Source of the DNA: Phytophthora colocasiae
Taxonomy: Eukaryota; Oomycota; Peronosporomycetes; Peronosporales; Peronosporaceae
Reading direction: 5' to 3'
Length of the DNA: 64,000 nucleotides
NCBI GenBank assembly: GCA_018806915.1
Contig: JAGKQI010000043.1
Coordinates: 1,426,001 to 1,490,000 of the forward strand
Shown: positions 10,219 to 20,170 of the stretch, in pieces
Numbering within the stretch: the first letter of the stretch is position 1
Layout: every line of letters starts with the position of its first letter
The notes under the pieces: generated by a model
Databases searched by the model: none
What the model saw: the letters and a program-made list of their open reading frames with translations, nothing else
Told to the model about the DNA's origin: nothing
Translations under genes and position numbers: made by a program

Positions 10219-11743
10219 ATGCGCGCGTTCTTGCTGTTTGCGCTCATTGCACTCACAGTCGGAGCGAATGTCGTCGTGGACGACAACACGTGCTTCTGGA
10301 ACAAGGAGCGTGATGTTTGCGAGCCCGAAAGCCTTTGCGAGTACAATTTCAACATCGGAGACCTGAGTTTCAACCAGTCTTGTAGAGTCAAGCAAGGAGT
10401 CAACTTGTACCCGCAGCAGATTCACTTAGCGTTTGCTGGGAAGAAAGCGGGTACAGCGATGGTCGTGTCCTGGGCGACGTTCGAGGATGTACCGGACAGT
10501 TCTGTGTGGGTTGGTGAGTCTGAGGACACATTAGAGCTGGTGGACACTCCCGTGTCAAGCATCAGTTACTACAGCGACAAAGAATACAATTTGTTCCACC
10601 ACCACGCCAAGATCGAAGGTCTCAAGCCACGCAGCAAATACTTCTACAAGGTCGGAAGTCGAGGCGACGAGAAATACACGAGCGGCGTCAATTCCTTCTA
10701 CACAGCGCGTTCTGCCGCCGACGATGACACCTTCAACGTGTTGATCTACGGCGATCTTGGAGACGGCAAGAACTCGGTGGACACGATCGCGAACATCAAC
10801 CAGCTCACACCGGACGACATCGATCTCGTCTACCACCTAGGCGACATCTCGTATGCGGACGACGACTGGCATGTCTTGAAGCAGTTCGCCGGTTTCTTTT
10901 ACGAAGAAGTGTACAACAAGTGGATGAACTCGCTCGCGCCACTGATGTCTCGTGTCCCGTACATGGTTCTGGTGGGCAACCACGAAGCTGATTGCCATTC
11001 ACCAAGATGCCAATTGTCACACAAGAAGAAGACGGCGCTGGGCAACTACACCGCGTACAACACCCGGTTCAAGATGCCGTACGAGGATAGCGACGGCACT
11101 CTGAATATGTGGCACTCATTCGACCACGGGCCAATCCATTTCACGTCGATATCATCCGAGACGGACTACCCAGGTGCACCGACGAACAAAATGACGTGGG
11201 GAGTTGAAAACGGGAACTTTGGCGACCAATTGAGCTGGATCGAGGCGGATCTGAAGAAGGCGGACGCCAACCGAGCGAAGGTGCCGTGGATCTTCGTGGG
11301 GATGCACCGACCACTCTACAGCGTTCTCAACTCTGAGAACGACGTGCCGAATGAGCAGACCGCGTACATTCAGGCCGCATTTGAAGCGCTTCTGCTCAAA
11401 TACAAGGTGGATGTCGTGCTGGCTGGTCACAAACACTACTACGAACGAGAACTGCCGATCGCCAAGAACAAAGCGGTGCTGGACGGCGTGTCGAAAGACT
11501 ACAAGGTGTACGATAACCCGCTGGCCCCTGTGTACATTCTGACGGGCGGGGCTGGTCAAGTTGAAGGCATGTCAAAACCACCGACACACACGGCATCGTG
11601 GAACGCGGTGTCGGACTACGAACATTTCGGGTACTCAATTGTTAGAGGCGAATCGGACGGCGTTGGTGTGGAGGTACATTGTGAGCTCGGATCAGTCTGT
11701 GCAGGATGAGTTTGCCATGTACAAGACGGAGCAGATAGAGTGA
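10219..11743 (+). pseudogene. Secreted purple acid phosphatase, copy 3, frameshifted near its 3' end
   Basis: The third tandem phosphatase. ATG 10219 gives the signal peptide MRAFLLFALIALTVGA; the N-terminal Cys block is diverged (CFWNKERDVCEPESLCEYN). The metal motifs GDLG, GDISYADDD, GNHE, GMHRP and GHKHYYER are intact. After the conserved EHFGYS the frame leaves the family and stops at 11709. The conserved tail (LEANRTALVW ... DEFAMYKTE) resumes in another frame and ends at 11743. Against copies 1 and 2 there is one extra base within 11637-11644. The catalytic core is untouched, so the product might still fold with an altered last 20-odd residues. A sequencing error is the main alternative. 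Confidence 0.8.
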
Positions 11744-11778
11744 TAGATGTACATCGCAGAAGCGATATAAGCGAAGAC

Positions 11779-12504
11779 ATGAACGTTATGGTAGCCTTCA
11801 AGTGTAGGATTCGACCTGAGACACCCCTCGACATCCTCCATGCAGCGCAGGTGGGTGCTTCTTGGTCAATGATCACACCACTTCACTTTCAAATCTGCTG
11901 TGGGGATCCCAGGCAACTCCAGGAATTGATGCCCCCGCTCACTGCGACACCGAAGGCCCTGGAACCGGTTGTGCTAGCGCCAACTGTCAGTATCGACGAA
12001 CCCCATGATGCGTGGCTAGAGAAGATTTTTGGTCTTCAACGGCCATGCAAGAACAACGAGAGATTGGAGGCGAATGCAGCGTCAGCGTCAGTATCAAGTG
12101 ATAGCGACGAGCAGGAGCATTCCTACAGAGAGGAGCTGCAGCAATACATCACGGAGGCCACAGCCAATTTGAACAAAGAACCTCTGGAAGAAGATAGCTC
12201 CGACGACGAGTCGGAATCTTCTGACAGCGACGTTTTCGACTTTGATTCAGACGACGAAGACGACTACGTTGAGCCACCTGTTGAGGTCCCGCGTAGTTAT
12301 CGTACACAGGACCTCCAGGGAGGAATGATTGTGGGTGGAGATATTGTTCTCTTCACCAATTGGGCGTTTAAGCGTCTTCTCCAGCGAAGAAGACGCCTTC
12401 CTCCTGTCCCGGAGCGCAGAAACTCTGGAGATTCTGAGCAGTTTTCGTCGGACGAAGAGGACGACGCGAAAGGAGTGTATTCTGGTAAAATTGTTGAGCT
12501 GTAA
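11779..12504 (+). CDS. Hypothetical acidic Ser-rich protein
   Basis: A 241-aa open frame from ATG 11779, 36 bp past the end of phosphatase copy 3. I do not recognise it. The middle (residues 100-185) is dominated by Ser, Asp and Glu (runs such as SSDDESESSDSD), typical of casein-kinase-2 targets and disordered nuclear proteins. The C-terminal third holds a short hydrophobic patch (GGMIVGGDIVLFTNW) and a basic run RLLQRRRRLPP, then another acidic patch. No signal peptide. Codon use and an uninterrupted frame suggest a real gene, but conservation is untested. Confidence 0.5.
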   Translation: MNVMVAFKCRIRPETPLDILHAAQVGASWSMITPLHFQICCGDPRQLQELMPPLTATPKALEPVVLAPTVSIDEPHDAWLEKIFGLQRPCKNNERLEANAASASVSSDSDEQEHSYREELQQYITEATANLNKEPLEEDSSDDESESSDSDVFDFDSDDEDDYVEPPVEVPRSYRTQDLQGGMIVGGDIVLFTNWAFKRLLQRRRRLPPVPERRNSGDSEQFSSDEEDDAKGVYSGKIVEL

Positions 12505-12753
12505 GTGGAATATTTGAGCAATAAAGTATAGATGAAGTTATGATGCGGAAGCACCGTTACATGTAGTGAACCCGTCCGCCACAGAAGAAGAGCTAGCTAG
12601 AACTCAGCTGGAAAACGGACGTAACTACTACTGAGTCATCATGAAAACTCGGTTTCGTATGTTACTTGCGACTTGGAAATGGATATGTTTGCCTGAGTTC
12701 ATGGCCAGTGTTTTTCTTCAAACCTTTTCGCGAGGGCAACCTCCGACTTTCAG

Positions 12754-12770
12754 ATTCATTTTCAATTCCT
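12754..12770 (+). promoter_or_regulatory. Oomycete initiator + flanking promoter motif
   Basis: ATTCATTTTCAATTCCT fits the combined oomycete core TCATTYYNNCAWTTT closely and lies about 30-45 nt upstream of the ATG at 12799. Motif match only. Confidence 0.5.
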
Positions 12771-12798
12771 CTTCATTGAGCTCAAGCCCACAAGTCCA

Positions 12799-13779
12799 AT
12801 GCTAGCTATTGCATTTATCGTCGGACTGTTAGCTCCAGCTTTCGTGAACGCTGCAGATCCGTCTTGTGGTGTCCAATACTCGACCATGAACACGGAAGGA
12901 GATCTAGTGGGTACTGTGCTCTACCCCGCTAGTCCCGAAGTCTGCTGTGCGAATTGCACCGCCAATCCAAATTGTCAATTCTTCGTCACGGACGATGGCG
13001 GCTGGAGAGGCATCGAACCAAAGTGCCGTCTTTATAGCAGGGCACAAACTATGTCTGACTACCTGCACGGAAGCTATGGCAAAAACACCGTCGTCATGTC
13101 CGGACGAGAGATCCCAGCATGGGGCAAGTGCGGGGATCAAAACGGCTTCAAGCTCTGTTCTCAAGGTTTCTACTGTCAACCTTGGGACTCGAATTACTAC
13201 CAGTGCATACAGAAACCCAGCAAGTGCGAGGTCTACACCAATGTTGACTTGTATGGGAATGACTTGAAGCGGATCCAAGGGATCAAACCGGGCGAATGCT
13301 GCGATGAGTGCGATAAAACCATCGGCTGCGTCGGTTATACGTACGTGAATGATGATCCTCGAGGGACGCATTGTTACCTGAAGAGAAGTGTCGATGGCTG
13401 GGTGAAGAAAATTGGGGTTCATTCGGGGACGATGCCGGATCTTCCGCCTTGGTCCAAGTGCGGCGACTACACAGGATTCCGACCGTGCACCAATGATTTC
13501 TACTGTCAGCCATGGGACTGGAGCTACTACCAGTGTATCCAGCGTCCTCGATGCTCCGTGGAGACGGACATTGACTACTACGGCGGTGACATCAAGAGAG
13601 TGTCGAATATTGGGCCTGGTGAGTGTTGCGAGGAGTGTGGAAGGACGGAAGGGTGCGATTCATACACGTACATCAACGACGACCCAAGTGGCACGCAATG
13701 TTATCTCAAGAACATCAGTGCTGGCCGTACGAGGAAGGTTGGTGCCTTGTCTGGCCACGTTATGCCTGGAATGAAGTAA
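12799..13779 (+). CDS. Secreted CBEL-like PAN/CBM1 protein
   Basis: A 326-aa secreted Cys-rich protein. The signal peptide is MLAIAFIVGLLAPAFVNA. Modules alternate: PAN/Apple (about residues 20-100), a fungal-type cellulose-binding CBM1 (WGKCGDQNG ... YYQCIQ, about 108-135), PAN (about 140-210), CBM1 (WSKCGDYTG ... YYQCIQ, about 218-248) and PAN (about 250-322). This is the layout of the Phytophthora cellulose-binding elicitor lectin CBEL, which has two CBM1-PAN units. Here an extra PAN module comes first. CBEL proteins hold the cell wall together, attach to cellulose and elicit plant defence; that role is inferred by family. No TM or GPI signal is seen at the C-terminus. Confidence 0.88.
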   Translation: MLAIAFIVGLLAPAFVNAADPSCGVQYSTMNTEGDLVGTVLYPASPEVCCANCTANPNCQFFVTDDGGWRGIEPKCRLYSRAQTMSDYLHGSYGKNTVVMSGREIPAWGKCGDQNGFKLCSQGFYCQPWDSNYYQCIQKPSKCEVYTNVDLYGNDLKRIQGIKPGECCDECDKTIGCVGYTYVNDDPRGTHCYLKRSVDGWVKKIGVHSGTMPDLPPWSKCGDYTGFRPCTNDFYCQPWDWSYYQCIQRPRCSVETDIDYYGGDIKRVSNIGPGECCEECGRTEGCDSYTYINDDPSGTQCYLKNISAGRTRKVGALSGHVMPGMK

Positions 13780-13877
13780 ATATCGATCTTCGGCCGAAAA
13801 CTTTGCTATCGAAATAGTTGTAGAGTTAACACTGTTTCCGCTAGGCGGTCAAGTCCTGGTTTGTACACACTCACGAT

Positions 13878-15233
13878 TTAGTACTCCTCTCCATACATCT
13901 CGTCGTTGTCGTCACCCTCCGCTGTCTCCGCTGACACCTCTTGGTAGTCTTTCTCCAACGCAGCCAGATCTTCACGAGCCTCTGAGAACTCACCCTCCTC
14001 CATGCCTTCACCCACGAACCAGTGAACGAACGCTCGCTTGGCGTACATGAGGTCGAACTTGTGGTCGATACGTGAGAACACCTCAGCAATAGCGCTCGTG
14101 TTCGAGATCATGGCCACAGCACGTTGTACTCGCGCCAGGTCGCCACCCGGCAGTGCCGCAGACGGCGGCTGATAATTGATGCCACACTTGAATCCGGTCG
14201 GGCACCAGTCGACAAATTGAACTGTGCGCTTCGTCTTGATCGACGCGACAGCAGCGTTGACGTCTTTAGGCACAACATCGCCGCGGTACATCAGACATGT
14301 CGCCATGTACTTACCGTGGCGCGGATCGCACTTAGCCATCATCGATGTCGGCTCGAAAGCACTGTTGGTGATCTCCGCCACGGACAGAGATTCGTGGTAT
14401 GCCTTCTCGGCCGAAATGATCGGTGCGTACGAGCTCAGCATGAAGTGAATGCGCGGATATGGCACCAGGTTTGTCTGAAACTCGGTGATGTCAACGTTCA
14501 AAGAACCATCGAAACGCAGAGAAGTTGTCAGCGAGGAGATCACCTGGGCAATCAAACGATTGAGATTGGTGTAGGAGGGGCGTTCGACATTGAGTGAGCG
14601 TAGGCAGATGTCGTAGATAGCTTCGTTGTCAAGGACGAACGAGACGTCCGTGTGCTCCAGCAAGGAATGCGTGGAAAGCACTGCATTGTACGGCTCGACG
14701 ATGGCAGTAGAAAGAAGAGGAGATGGGTACACTGTGAAAGCGAGCTTGCTTTTGCGTCCATAGTCCACCGACAGTCTCTCAAGCAACAGTGAGCCCAGAC
14801 CAGATCCAGTGCCGCCTCCAACAGCATTGAAAATCATGAATCCTTGGAGCCCCGTGCAGGCATCCGCCAGCTTACGGATACGGTCGAGAACGTGATCCAC
14901 GATCTCTTTCCCGACTGTGTAGTGACCTCGGGCGAAGTTGTTGGAAGCGTCTTCCTTCCCCGAGATGATCTGCTCCGGGTGATACAGTTGACGGTATGCA
15001 CCTCTGCGGACTTCGTCGCACACTGTTGGCTCCAGATCCATCATTACGGCTCGCGGCACGTGTTTGCCAGCACCAGTTTCCGAGAAGAAAGTCGAGAACG
15101 AAGTGTCTTCCATAGAGGAGCTGGGGATCGTTCCATCCGGTTCAATGCCATGTTCAATGCAGTAGAGTTCCCAACAGGAGTTGCCGACTTGGACGCCTCC
15201 TTGGCCGAGGTGGACGGAGATGATTTCGCGCAT
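13878..15233 (-). CDS. Alpha-tubulin, divergent paralogue without Lys40
   Basis: A 451-aa tubulin. ATG 15233 gives the canonical [11 protein letters not shown] start; an in-frame upstream start would add 27 residues lacking tubulin features. Alpha identity comes from [11 protein letters not shown], the H7-H8 loop with DITEFQTN (catalytic Glu), the [11 protein letters not shown] segment and the terminal GEEY tyrosine. The GTP loop GGGTGSG is intact. It diverges in places: [13 protein letters not shown] replaces the usual HSFGGGTGSGFTS, and the luminal loop reads [14 protein letters not shown] with no lysine at position 40, the acetylation site. It may be a minor or stage-specific alpha-tubulin. 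Expression likely starts at the initiator-like motif just upstream. Confidence 0.93.
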   Translation of the reverse strand: MREIISVHLGQGGVQVGNSCWELYCIEHGIEPDGTIPSSSMEDTSFSTFFSETGAGKHVPRAVMMDLEPTVCDEVRRGAYRQLYHPEQIISGKEDASNNFARGHYTVGKEIVDHVLDRIRKLADACTGLQGFMIFNAVGGGTGSGLGSLLLERLSVDYGRKSKLAFTVYPSPLLSTAIVEPYNAVLSTHSLLEHTDVSFVLDNEAIYDICLRSLNVERPSYTNLNRLIAQVISSLTTSLRFDGSLNVDITEFQTNLVPYPRIHFMLSSYAPIISAEKAYHESLSVAEITNSAFEPTSMMAKCDPRHGKYMATCLMYRGDVVPKDVNAAVASIKTKRTVQFVDWCPTGFKCGINYQPPSAALPGGDLARVQRAVAMISNTSAIAEVFSRIDHKFDLMYAKRAFVHWFVGEGMEEGEFSEAREDLAALEKDYQEVSAETAEGDDNDEMYGEEY

Positions 15234-15252
15234 CTTGACTGGGATGAATGAT

Positions 15253-15268
15253 GAAAATTGCACAATGA
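15253..15268 (-). promoter_or_regulatory. Initiator/FPR-like motif of the tubulin gene
   Basis: On the minus strand TCATTGTGCAATTTTC lies 20-35 nt before the tubulin ATG and matches TCATT....CAWTTT except for two pyrimidine positions. Confidence 0.45.
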
Positions 15269-15314
15269 CGAGAGTTACTTGCCGCAAAGAACTCGTGTAT
15301 ACGTCACCCGCCAA

Positions 15315-15659
15315 AAAAGTGCAACATAATGACCATCATTCCAAGGTTTTAAAATCTTGATCAAGTGGTGAAAGTTATTGCATTATAGAGACAATTGCGG
15401 GTCAGTGTTACAGTGGGCTACCATTCACTGCGATTGCGATCAGTTCTTACAGTGAGCAAGGTATTACCACTGCAACCTACTTGCCAAACATGACAATCAT
15501 TCTGCTTCCCTTCAAGCCGCAAACACGCCCCACTGCCGTCTTCACTTTGCCGCCAAAAACCAGGAGCCAAATTTGAATTTAGGGTACTGGTAAAACTAAA
15601 AAATGTGACAGAGCCAAAAAATTTTAGTCCAAATTGCATACAATCATTCTTCAAAGCCA
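15315..15659. other. Divergent intergenic region, no gene seen
   Basis: The stretch separates the tubulin gene (leftward) from the five-exon gene (rightward) and presumably holds both promoters. I see no further open frame or repeat I can support. Confidence 0.5.
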
Positions 15660-17530
15660 TGGAGGCAAATGCGCAGGTAAGCTCGCAGTACTTGCATCAC
15701 TTCATGCGCGTCACCTGCGGTGGATATTGTAGCACCATCTGCAGGACCAGCATTGCATGCATCTCTCGTACCTAACCATATCTAAATTACTCTCTATTTC
15801 CACGTATAGTATGCGTTGCACGATAGTGAAGAGAGGCGACCTGCTTGGGCAGCTCGAGTGCGGCTTACGCCTGAGCTGCTGGACAAGCTCCGCCAGGAAC
15901 CGGAACAGATCCTGCTCAAACTAAATGCAACGGTTGGAGACGGATTATCTAAGAGTCTTAGTAGCAAGAAGACCAGTTTGATGACGGTCAGGATGGCAGT
16001 AAGCGAGGGGGAGGAAGAGGCCGAAGAGCAGTACGAACTGCTGTCGTTTGCAGAGGACCCAGGGATCAATCACGTATGCACCTTTCAGCGAGAGGATACT
16101 GGCGGTTACAGCGTGTACAAGACTGGTGCGATTCACCAGAAGCTGCTTGTTCAGCGCTTGCTCGACGCGACCGAGAAGGATCGCATCAAGGACAAGCACG
16201 CCAAGTCGGTGCTTGCATCCAAGTCGCGTGCATCGAAGCTGATCGACACTGATTTGGGGAAACCAGCAAAAAGGCAGCGACTGACGATGATGTCGCGTGT
16301 GTCGACTTCGAGAACATCTACAGGTGGCAGTGCGTGGTCCATAGCAGCAGGCCACAAGCGGTACGTTTTGCGTTTGTTGACCTGGGGTGAAGTGGTAACA
16401 CTAACTCTATGTTTCACAGAACCCGTAAATTCGTGCTACCATCTGCATTAACTAAGGGAGAAGCCAATGAGGCTAAAGAAAAGATAGAAAAGGGATCCGA
16501 GGTTAAAGAGACAGCATCAATTTCATCTCGAGTGGAGGAGAACATTGACGGCTGTGAAGCGAACGATAAAGGAAGCGAAGATGCGTCAATTGCAGCTGTC
16601 ACTAAGAAGACTACTACAGCAACTTTTAATGCTGAGTTCCACAGCCTCTTTTCGTCAGATTCTGACGATGAAAAACCCACAACCAGTCGAACTCGGATTC
16701 TGCGAAGGGAGGTGATGAAGAACGCGTCAGCAGTGAGACCAGGCAAAACCGGCGTTGAAAGCAGTAAAAGCAACCGAAACGATGCACAGCTTGTGGATGG
16801 AGAGAAAGATATTGATTCTGACGCAAATACACAAAAGAAGGAGTCGTCGACGGGTAATAGCGAAACTACAACCGTGATTCAGGATACCAGTACTTCAAAA
16901 TCGAAGCCGAGTGGAGAAACAGTAGATATTTACGCGTTGAAGCCCATCAAATCGTCAAGTTCTGGTGTCGAGGTCAAGAGAGCACGCGTTCGATCAGCAC
17001 TCGTGTCAGATCGCGTGAAACAATCACGTTTACCCGACTTGTCGTTTCTACCGTCTGTTGTCGTGGGAATCTGTCAGCGACTGGCGAAATATCACGGCCG
17101 TTCGATGATCCTTGACACGACCGACTATGATACGTTCGTGGAGACATACGAACAATTTCGACAAGACTGGGAAATGCTGGACAAGGTATGTGAACTGTAA
17201 ATCGATAATTGCGGATCTCAAGTTGCTGATTTTAAGTGGTCATTGATATCGGACAGGCTTATTCCATTGAGATGATCAAAACGGAAGGTCTCCACTTGCA
17301 ACTTGAAGCGGATCCTGACTCGAATCAAGAACAGTTGCAAGAAAGAATAAAATCATCGGCAGGCAAGAAGGAGGTACGTTTGAATATTGTTAGTGTACAT
17401 TATCAATTACGTTCTAACTGGCACTCAATCACAGGGGTTATTGTTCGTGAGGGATGCCATGGTAAGCATTCAGAACATCTTGCAGAACATCCAGAAATCT
17501 GTGGATCACTTCGACTTAAAGGCGCACTAA
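15660..17530 (+). CDS. Five-exon nuclear protein, possibly ELL-like elongation factor
   Basis: Exons read as 15660-15677, 15810-16360, 16420-17185, 17257-17373 and 17435-17530. All introns are GT-AG (gtaag, gtacg, gtatg, gtacg donors) and phases agree, giving 515 aa. The first exon encodes only MEANAQ. The N-terminal part holds RVRLTPELLDKLRQEP; the middle is Lys/Ser/Glu-rich and disordered. The last about 110 residues (YEQFRQDWEMLDKAYS ... VSIQNILQNIQKSVDHF) form predicted helices resembling the occludin/ELL C-terminal domain. That layout suggests an ELL-type RNA polymerase II elongation factor, but the match is weak by eye. The exon model is well supported; the function is not. Confidence 0.55.
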
Positions 17531-17728
17531 TACAATAACTGCACACGTCGCAGATTACACTACAGTTACACAATTATTTGTCCACCACATTGTTTTGTGT
17601 ATCCACATAATCGTTTTTTCTGCATTTCACAATCCACCGACACGGGGAAGCACCAGCAAGCGCCGGCGATACACTAGGCTTACTGCTGAAAGTAGTAGCC
17701 AGCGCCGAAAGCAGCCAAGGCAATACAA

Positions 17729-18384
17729 ATGGAAGGAGGAGACTCGCGTAGTCTCACGGAGCCGCCGTTCATCGCGCGTGTGAGCGTCTCCATTAAGAGG
17801 TATGTTGGTGTATAGACTTGGATCTTCCTGTTGAAATTACTCCCTCGAATTCTCTACGCATATCTAGAGGATACTAATAAATTTACTACTGTTGTGTACG
17901 TAGGAAATGGCAGTATCTACTGGACAAGAGCACGATCCATGTCTACGGACGTTGGGGTGTGGCATTTGGACTACTGTTGCTCTACCTCGTACGCGTGTTC
18001 TACCTCAACGCCTTCCACATTGTGACTTACGGACTGGGCATCTACCTGTTGAATCTGTTCATCGGGTTCCTGTCACCGCAGGTGGACATGGAGAGTGACG
18101 GTCCACTGTTACCCCACAAGCAGAGCGAGGAGTTCCGGCCGTTCACGCGTCGTGTCCCTGAATTCCAGTTCTGGTACTCCACGTTCAAAGCCACCGTCGT
18201 GTCGCTGCTGATGACGCTCAGCAGTGCCTTCGATGTTCCTGTGTTCTGGCCCATCCTGCTCATCTACTTCATTGTGCTCTTTGCGCTCACCATGAAGCGC
18301 CAGATCAAGCACATGTGGAAGCACAACTACGTCCCGTGGGACCACGGCAAACAGGTCTACAAGGGCAAGAAGAACGCCAAATAG
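17729..18384 (+). CDS. RER1: RER1, ER retrieval receptor
   Basis: A 183-aa membrane protein in two exons, 17729-17799 and 17904-18384, joined across a GT-AG intron in phase 2. RER1 is a Golgi/ER receptor that returns membrane proteins to the ER in COPI vesicles. Family motifs are clear: KWQYLLDKST, the TYGLGIYLLNLFIGFLSPQVD segment, EEFRPFTRRVPEF, and DVPVFWPILLIYF followed by LTMKRQIKHMWKHNYVPW. Four membrane segments are expected. The lysine-rich C-terminus (YKGKKNAK) fits COPI binding. Length matches the family (about 190 aa). Confidence 0.95.
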
Positions 18385-18649
18385 ATGCAGCAATGACAGA
18401 GGCAATCCGTTGGATCGAAGTTAGCAGCAGCAGTATCAAGAGGAATGGATGCCGGTCTGAACTTGAGCTAATACTACAGTAAACGCAATCCTCCAATCTA
18501 CCCATCGATGACAAGGGTGACGTCACTCTTTTGTGTGCACTACCAAGTTAATCAATCATTTCCATACACGTTGCTATTGGACAGAAGGAAGTATCTTTTC
18601 AACCAATGCAATTTGCCTCTGAATAATAGCCCCTCAGTCATTGATCGAC

Positions 18650-19959
18650 ATGACGCCGCGTTGGGTGCTGGCCGCTGCGATGTCTGGGCGGTCCCTGGGA
18701 CGGTTTCATGCATGTCCGCTGCGTGTACAGCACCTAAAGACAGGGAACTACGAGTATCGCGCGTTTTCCGTGCTGATATCACTCCCAGAACGACGTGAGA
18801 GGAGCTCAAAAGCAGACAAGCATTCCTTCCGAACACTATTGTTGCGTCGAGGCTTCAGTACAGCACCAGATAATGAGTCAGAGCAGCAGAAGCAACAACG
18901 TGAACTGGAAGCGAAAACAGCAGCTCGAATCCTCAAGAAGAAGCTCAAAAAGGACATCGAGACGGCTAGAAGCCTTGTAAGGATAAAGTCTCTTCCTGTT
19001 GAGATCTTATGCTGAGTTTGTTTGCCTTAACGATATAAATGTTGTATGGATGTTCTACAGGCAATGCACCAAGTGGTGAACGTACCAAATGTCATTACAA
19101 CAGCGAGGATCCTTGCTACACCTTATCTAGCACATCTCATCGTCCAAGGAGACCACGTCTCAGCCATTGGATGTACGACTTCCTGCTCAGATCCCCATGA
19201 AAAATGTCCATGAATATTAATCTGCGGATTTTTGTTGTGTACGCAGTGCTGGCAGTAGCGGGCGTATCAGACTGGCTGGATGGCTTCATCGCGAGGACGT
19301 TCCATCAGGAGTCCATTGTGGGCTCGTTCCTGGACCCTTTTGCAGACAAATTGCTGATCGGCACCTTGTCGCTTAGTATGATGTGGACGGGGCTATTGCC
19401 ACTACCTCTGGCAGCTCTGATTTTGGGTCGAGATGGCATGTTAATCGGTGGTACATTCTACCACCGGCTGAAGACCAAAGATGACTCGTCAGGTTTTTTT
19501 GATACGTCCGACAGCGGAGCCTTCCAGGTGAAACCATCGATGCTGAGCAAGGTGAATACAGCTCTGCAGCTGTCTGTCTTCGGGCTTGCGTTGACGAACG
19601 CGGCCTGGCAGATTCCTCCTGACCCGGCACTCCACCTGCTTTTGTACGTCTGCTACCTATTGATGTCGAGGTTTGTCCAACAGAAAAACTGACTTGTGTG
19701 CTTTTTTTCTTTTGTGCGCAGTGGTGTTGTTGGTACAACGACCTTCCTGTCCGGATCCGAGTATTTGTACGGATACATGACCAAGACCGGAGCATTCAAG
19801 CCGCTCCCAAAAGCTGTTGAGCGGCCCCTTCGCAAGGCGGTGGAGCGAACGGAAGCAGTGATAGAGCGTACAGAGGCAGCTGTCAAACGCACTGAAGAAA
19901 AAGTCAAGATCCCTCTTCAAAAGGCTGTGCAGCGCACCAAAGAGCGGTTGAAAAAGTAG
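18650..19959 (+). CDS. Cardiolipin synthase (CDP-alcohol phosphatidyltransferase type)
   Basis: Four exons: 18650-18976, 19061-19172, 19247-19670, 19722-19959; all GT-AG with consistent phases, 366 aa. It joins CDP-diacylglycerol and phosphatidylglycerol to make cardiolipin in the mitochondrial inner membrane. The CDP-alcohol motif D-x2-DG-x2-AR...G-x3-D-x3-D is intact (DWLDGFIAR ... GSFLDPFADK). The segment NVPNVITTARI before it is typical of the family. The N-terminus is long, with Arg/Ser-rich stretches fitting a mitochondrial presequence. The last 60 residues after the membrane domain are unusual: repeated Lys/Glu/Arg-rich KAVERT-type units predicted as an amphipathic helix. Confidence 0.88.
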
Positions 19960-20130
19960 GTCAAAGGGGATCAAGTATGGGTGACATTAGCGGACAATCG
20001 CTGGTCACCACTGAGTCTTGATTACGCTTGCACTCCTCCAGTAATCCTAATTACCGGTACCGGTATCATACCCCATGAGTCTGCACATTTTTTGCGAATC
20101 AGAATCAGATCCCATTCTTTTTTACAAAGA

Positions 20131-20150
20131 TCCTCTCACTTTCCAATTGG
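20131..20150 (+). promoter_or_regulatory. Initiator/FPR-like motif of the GH81 gene
   Basis: CTCACTTTCCAATTGG lies 20-35 nt before the ATG at 20171 and fits TCAYTYY..CAWTT. This also supports 20171 over the in-frame codon at 20075 as the true start. Confidence 0.45.
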
Positions 20151-20170
20151 ATCTCAACCACGCACTCGTA

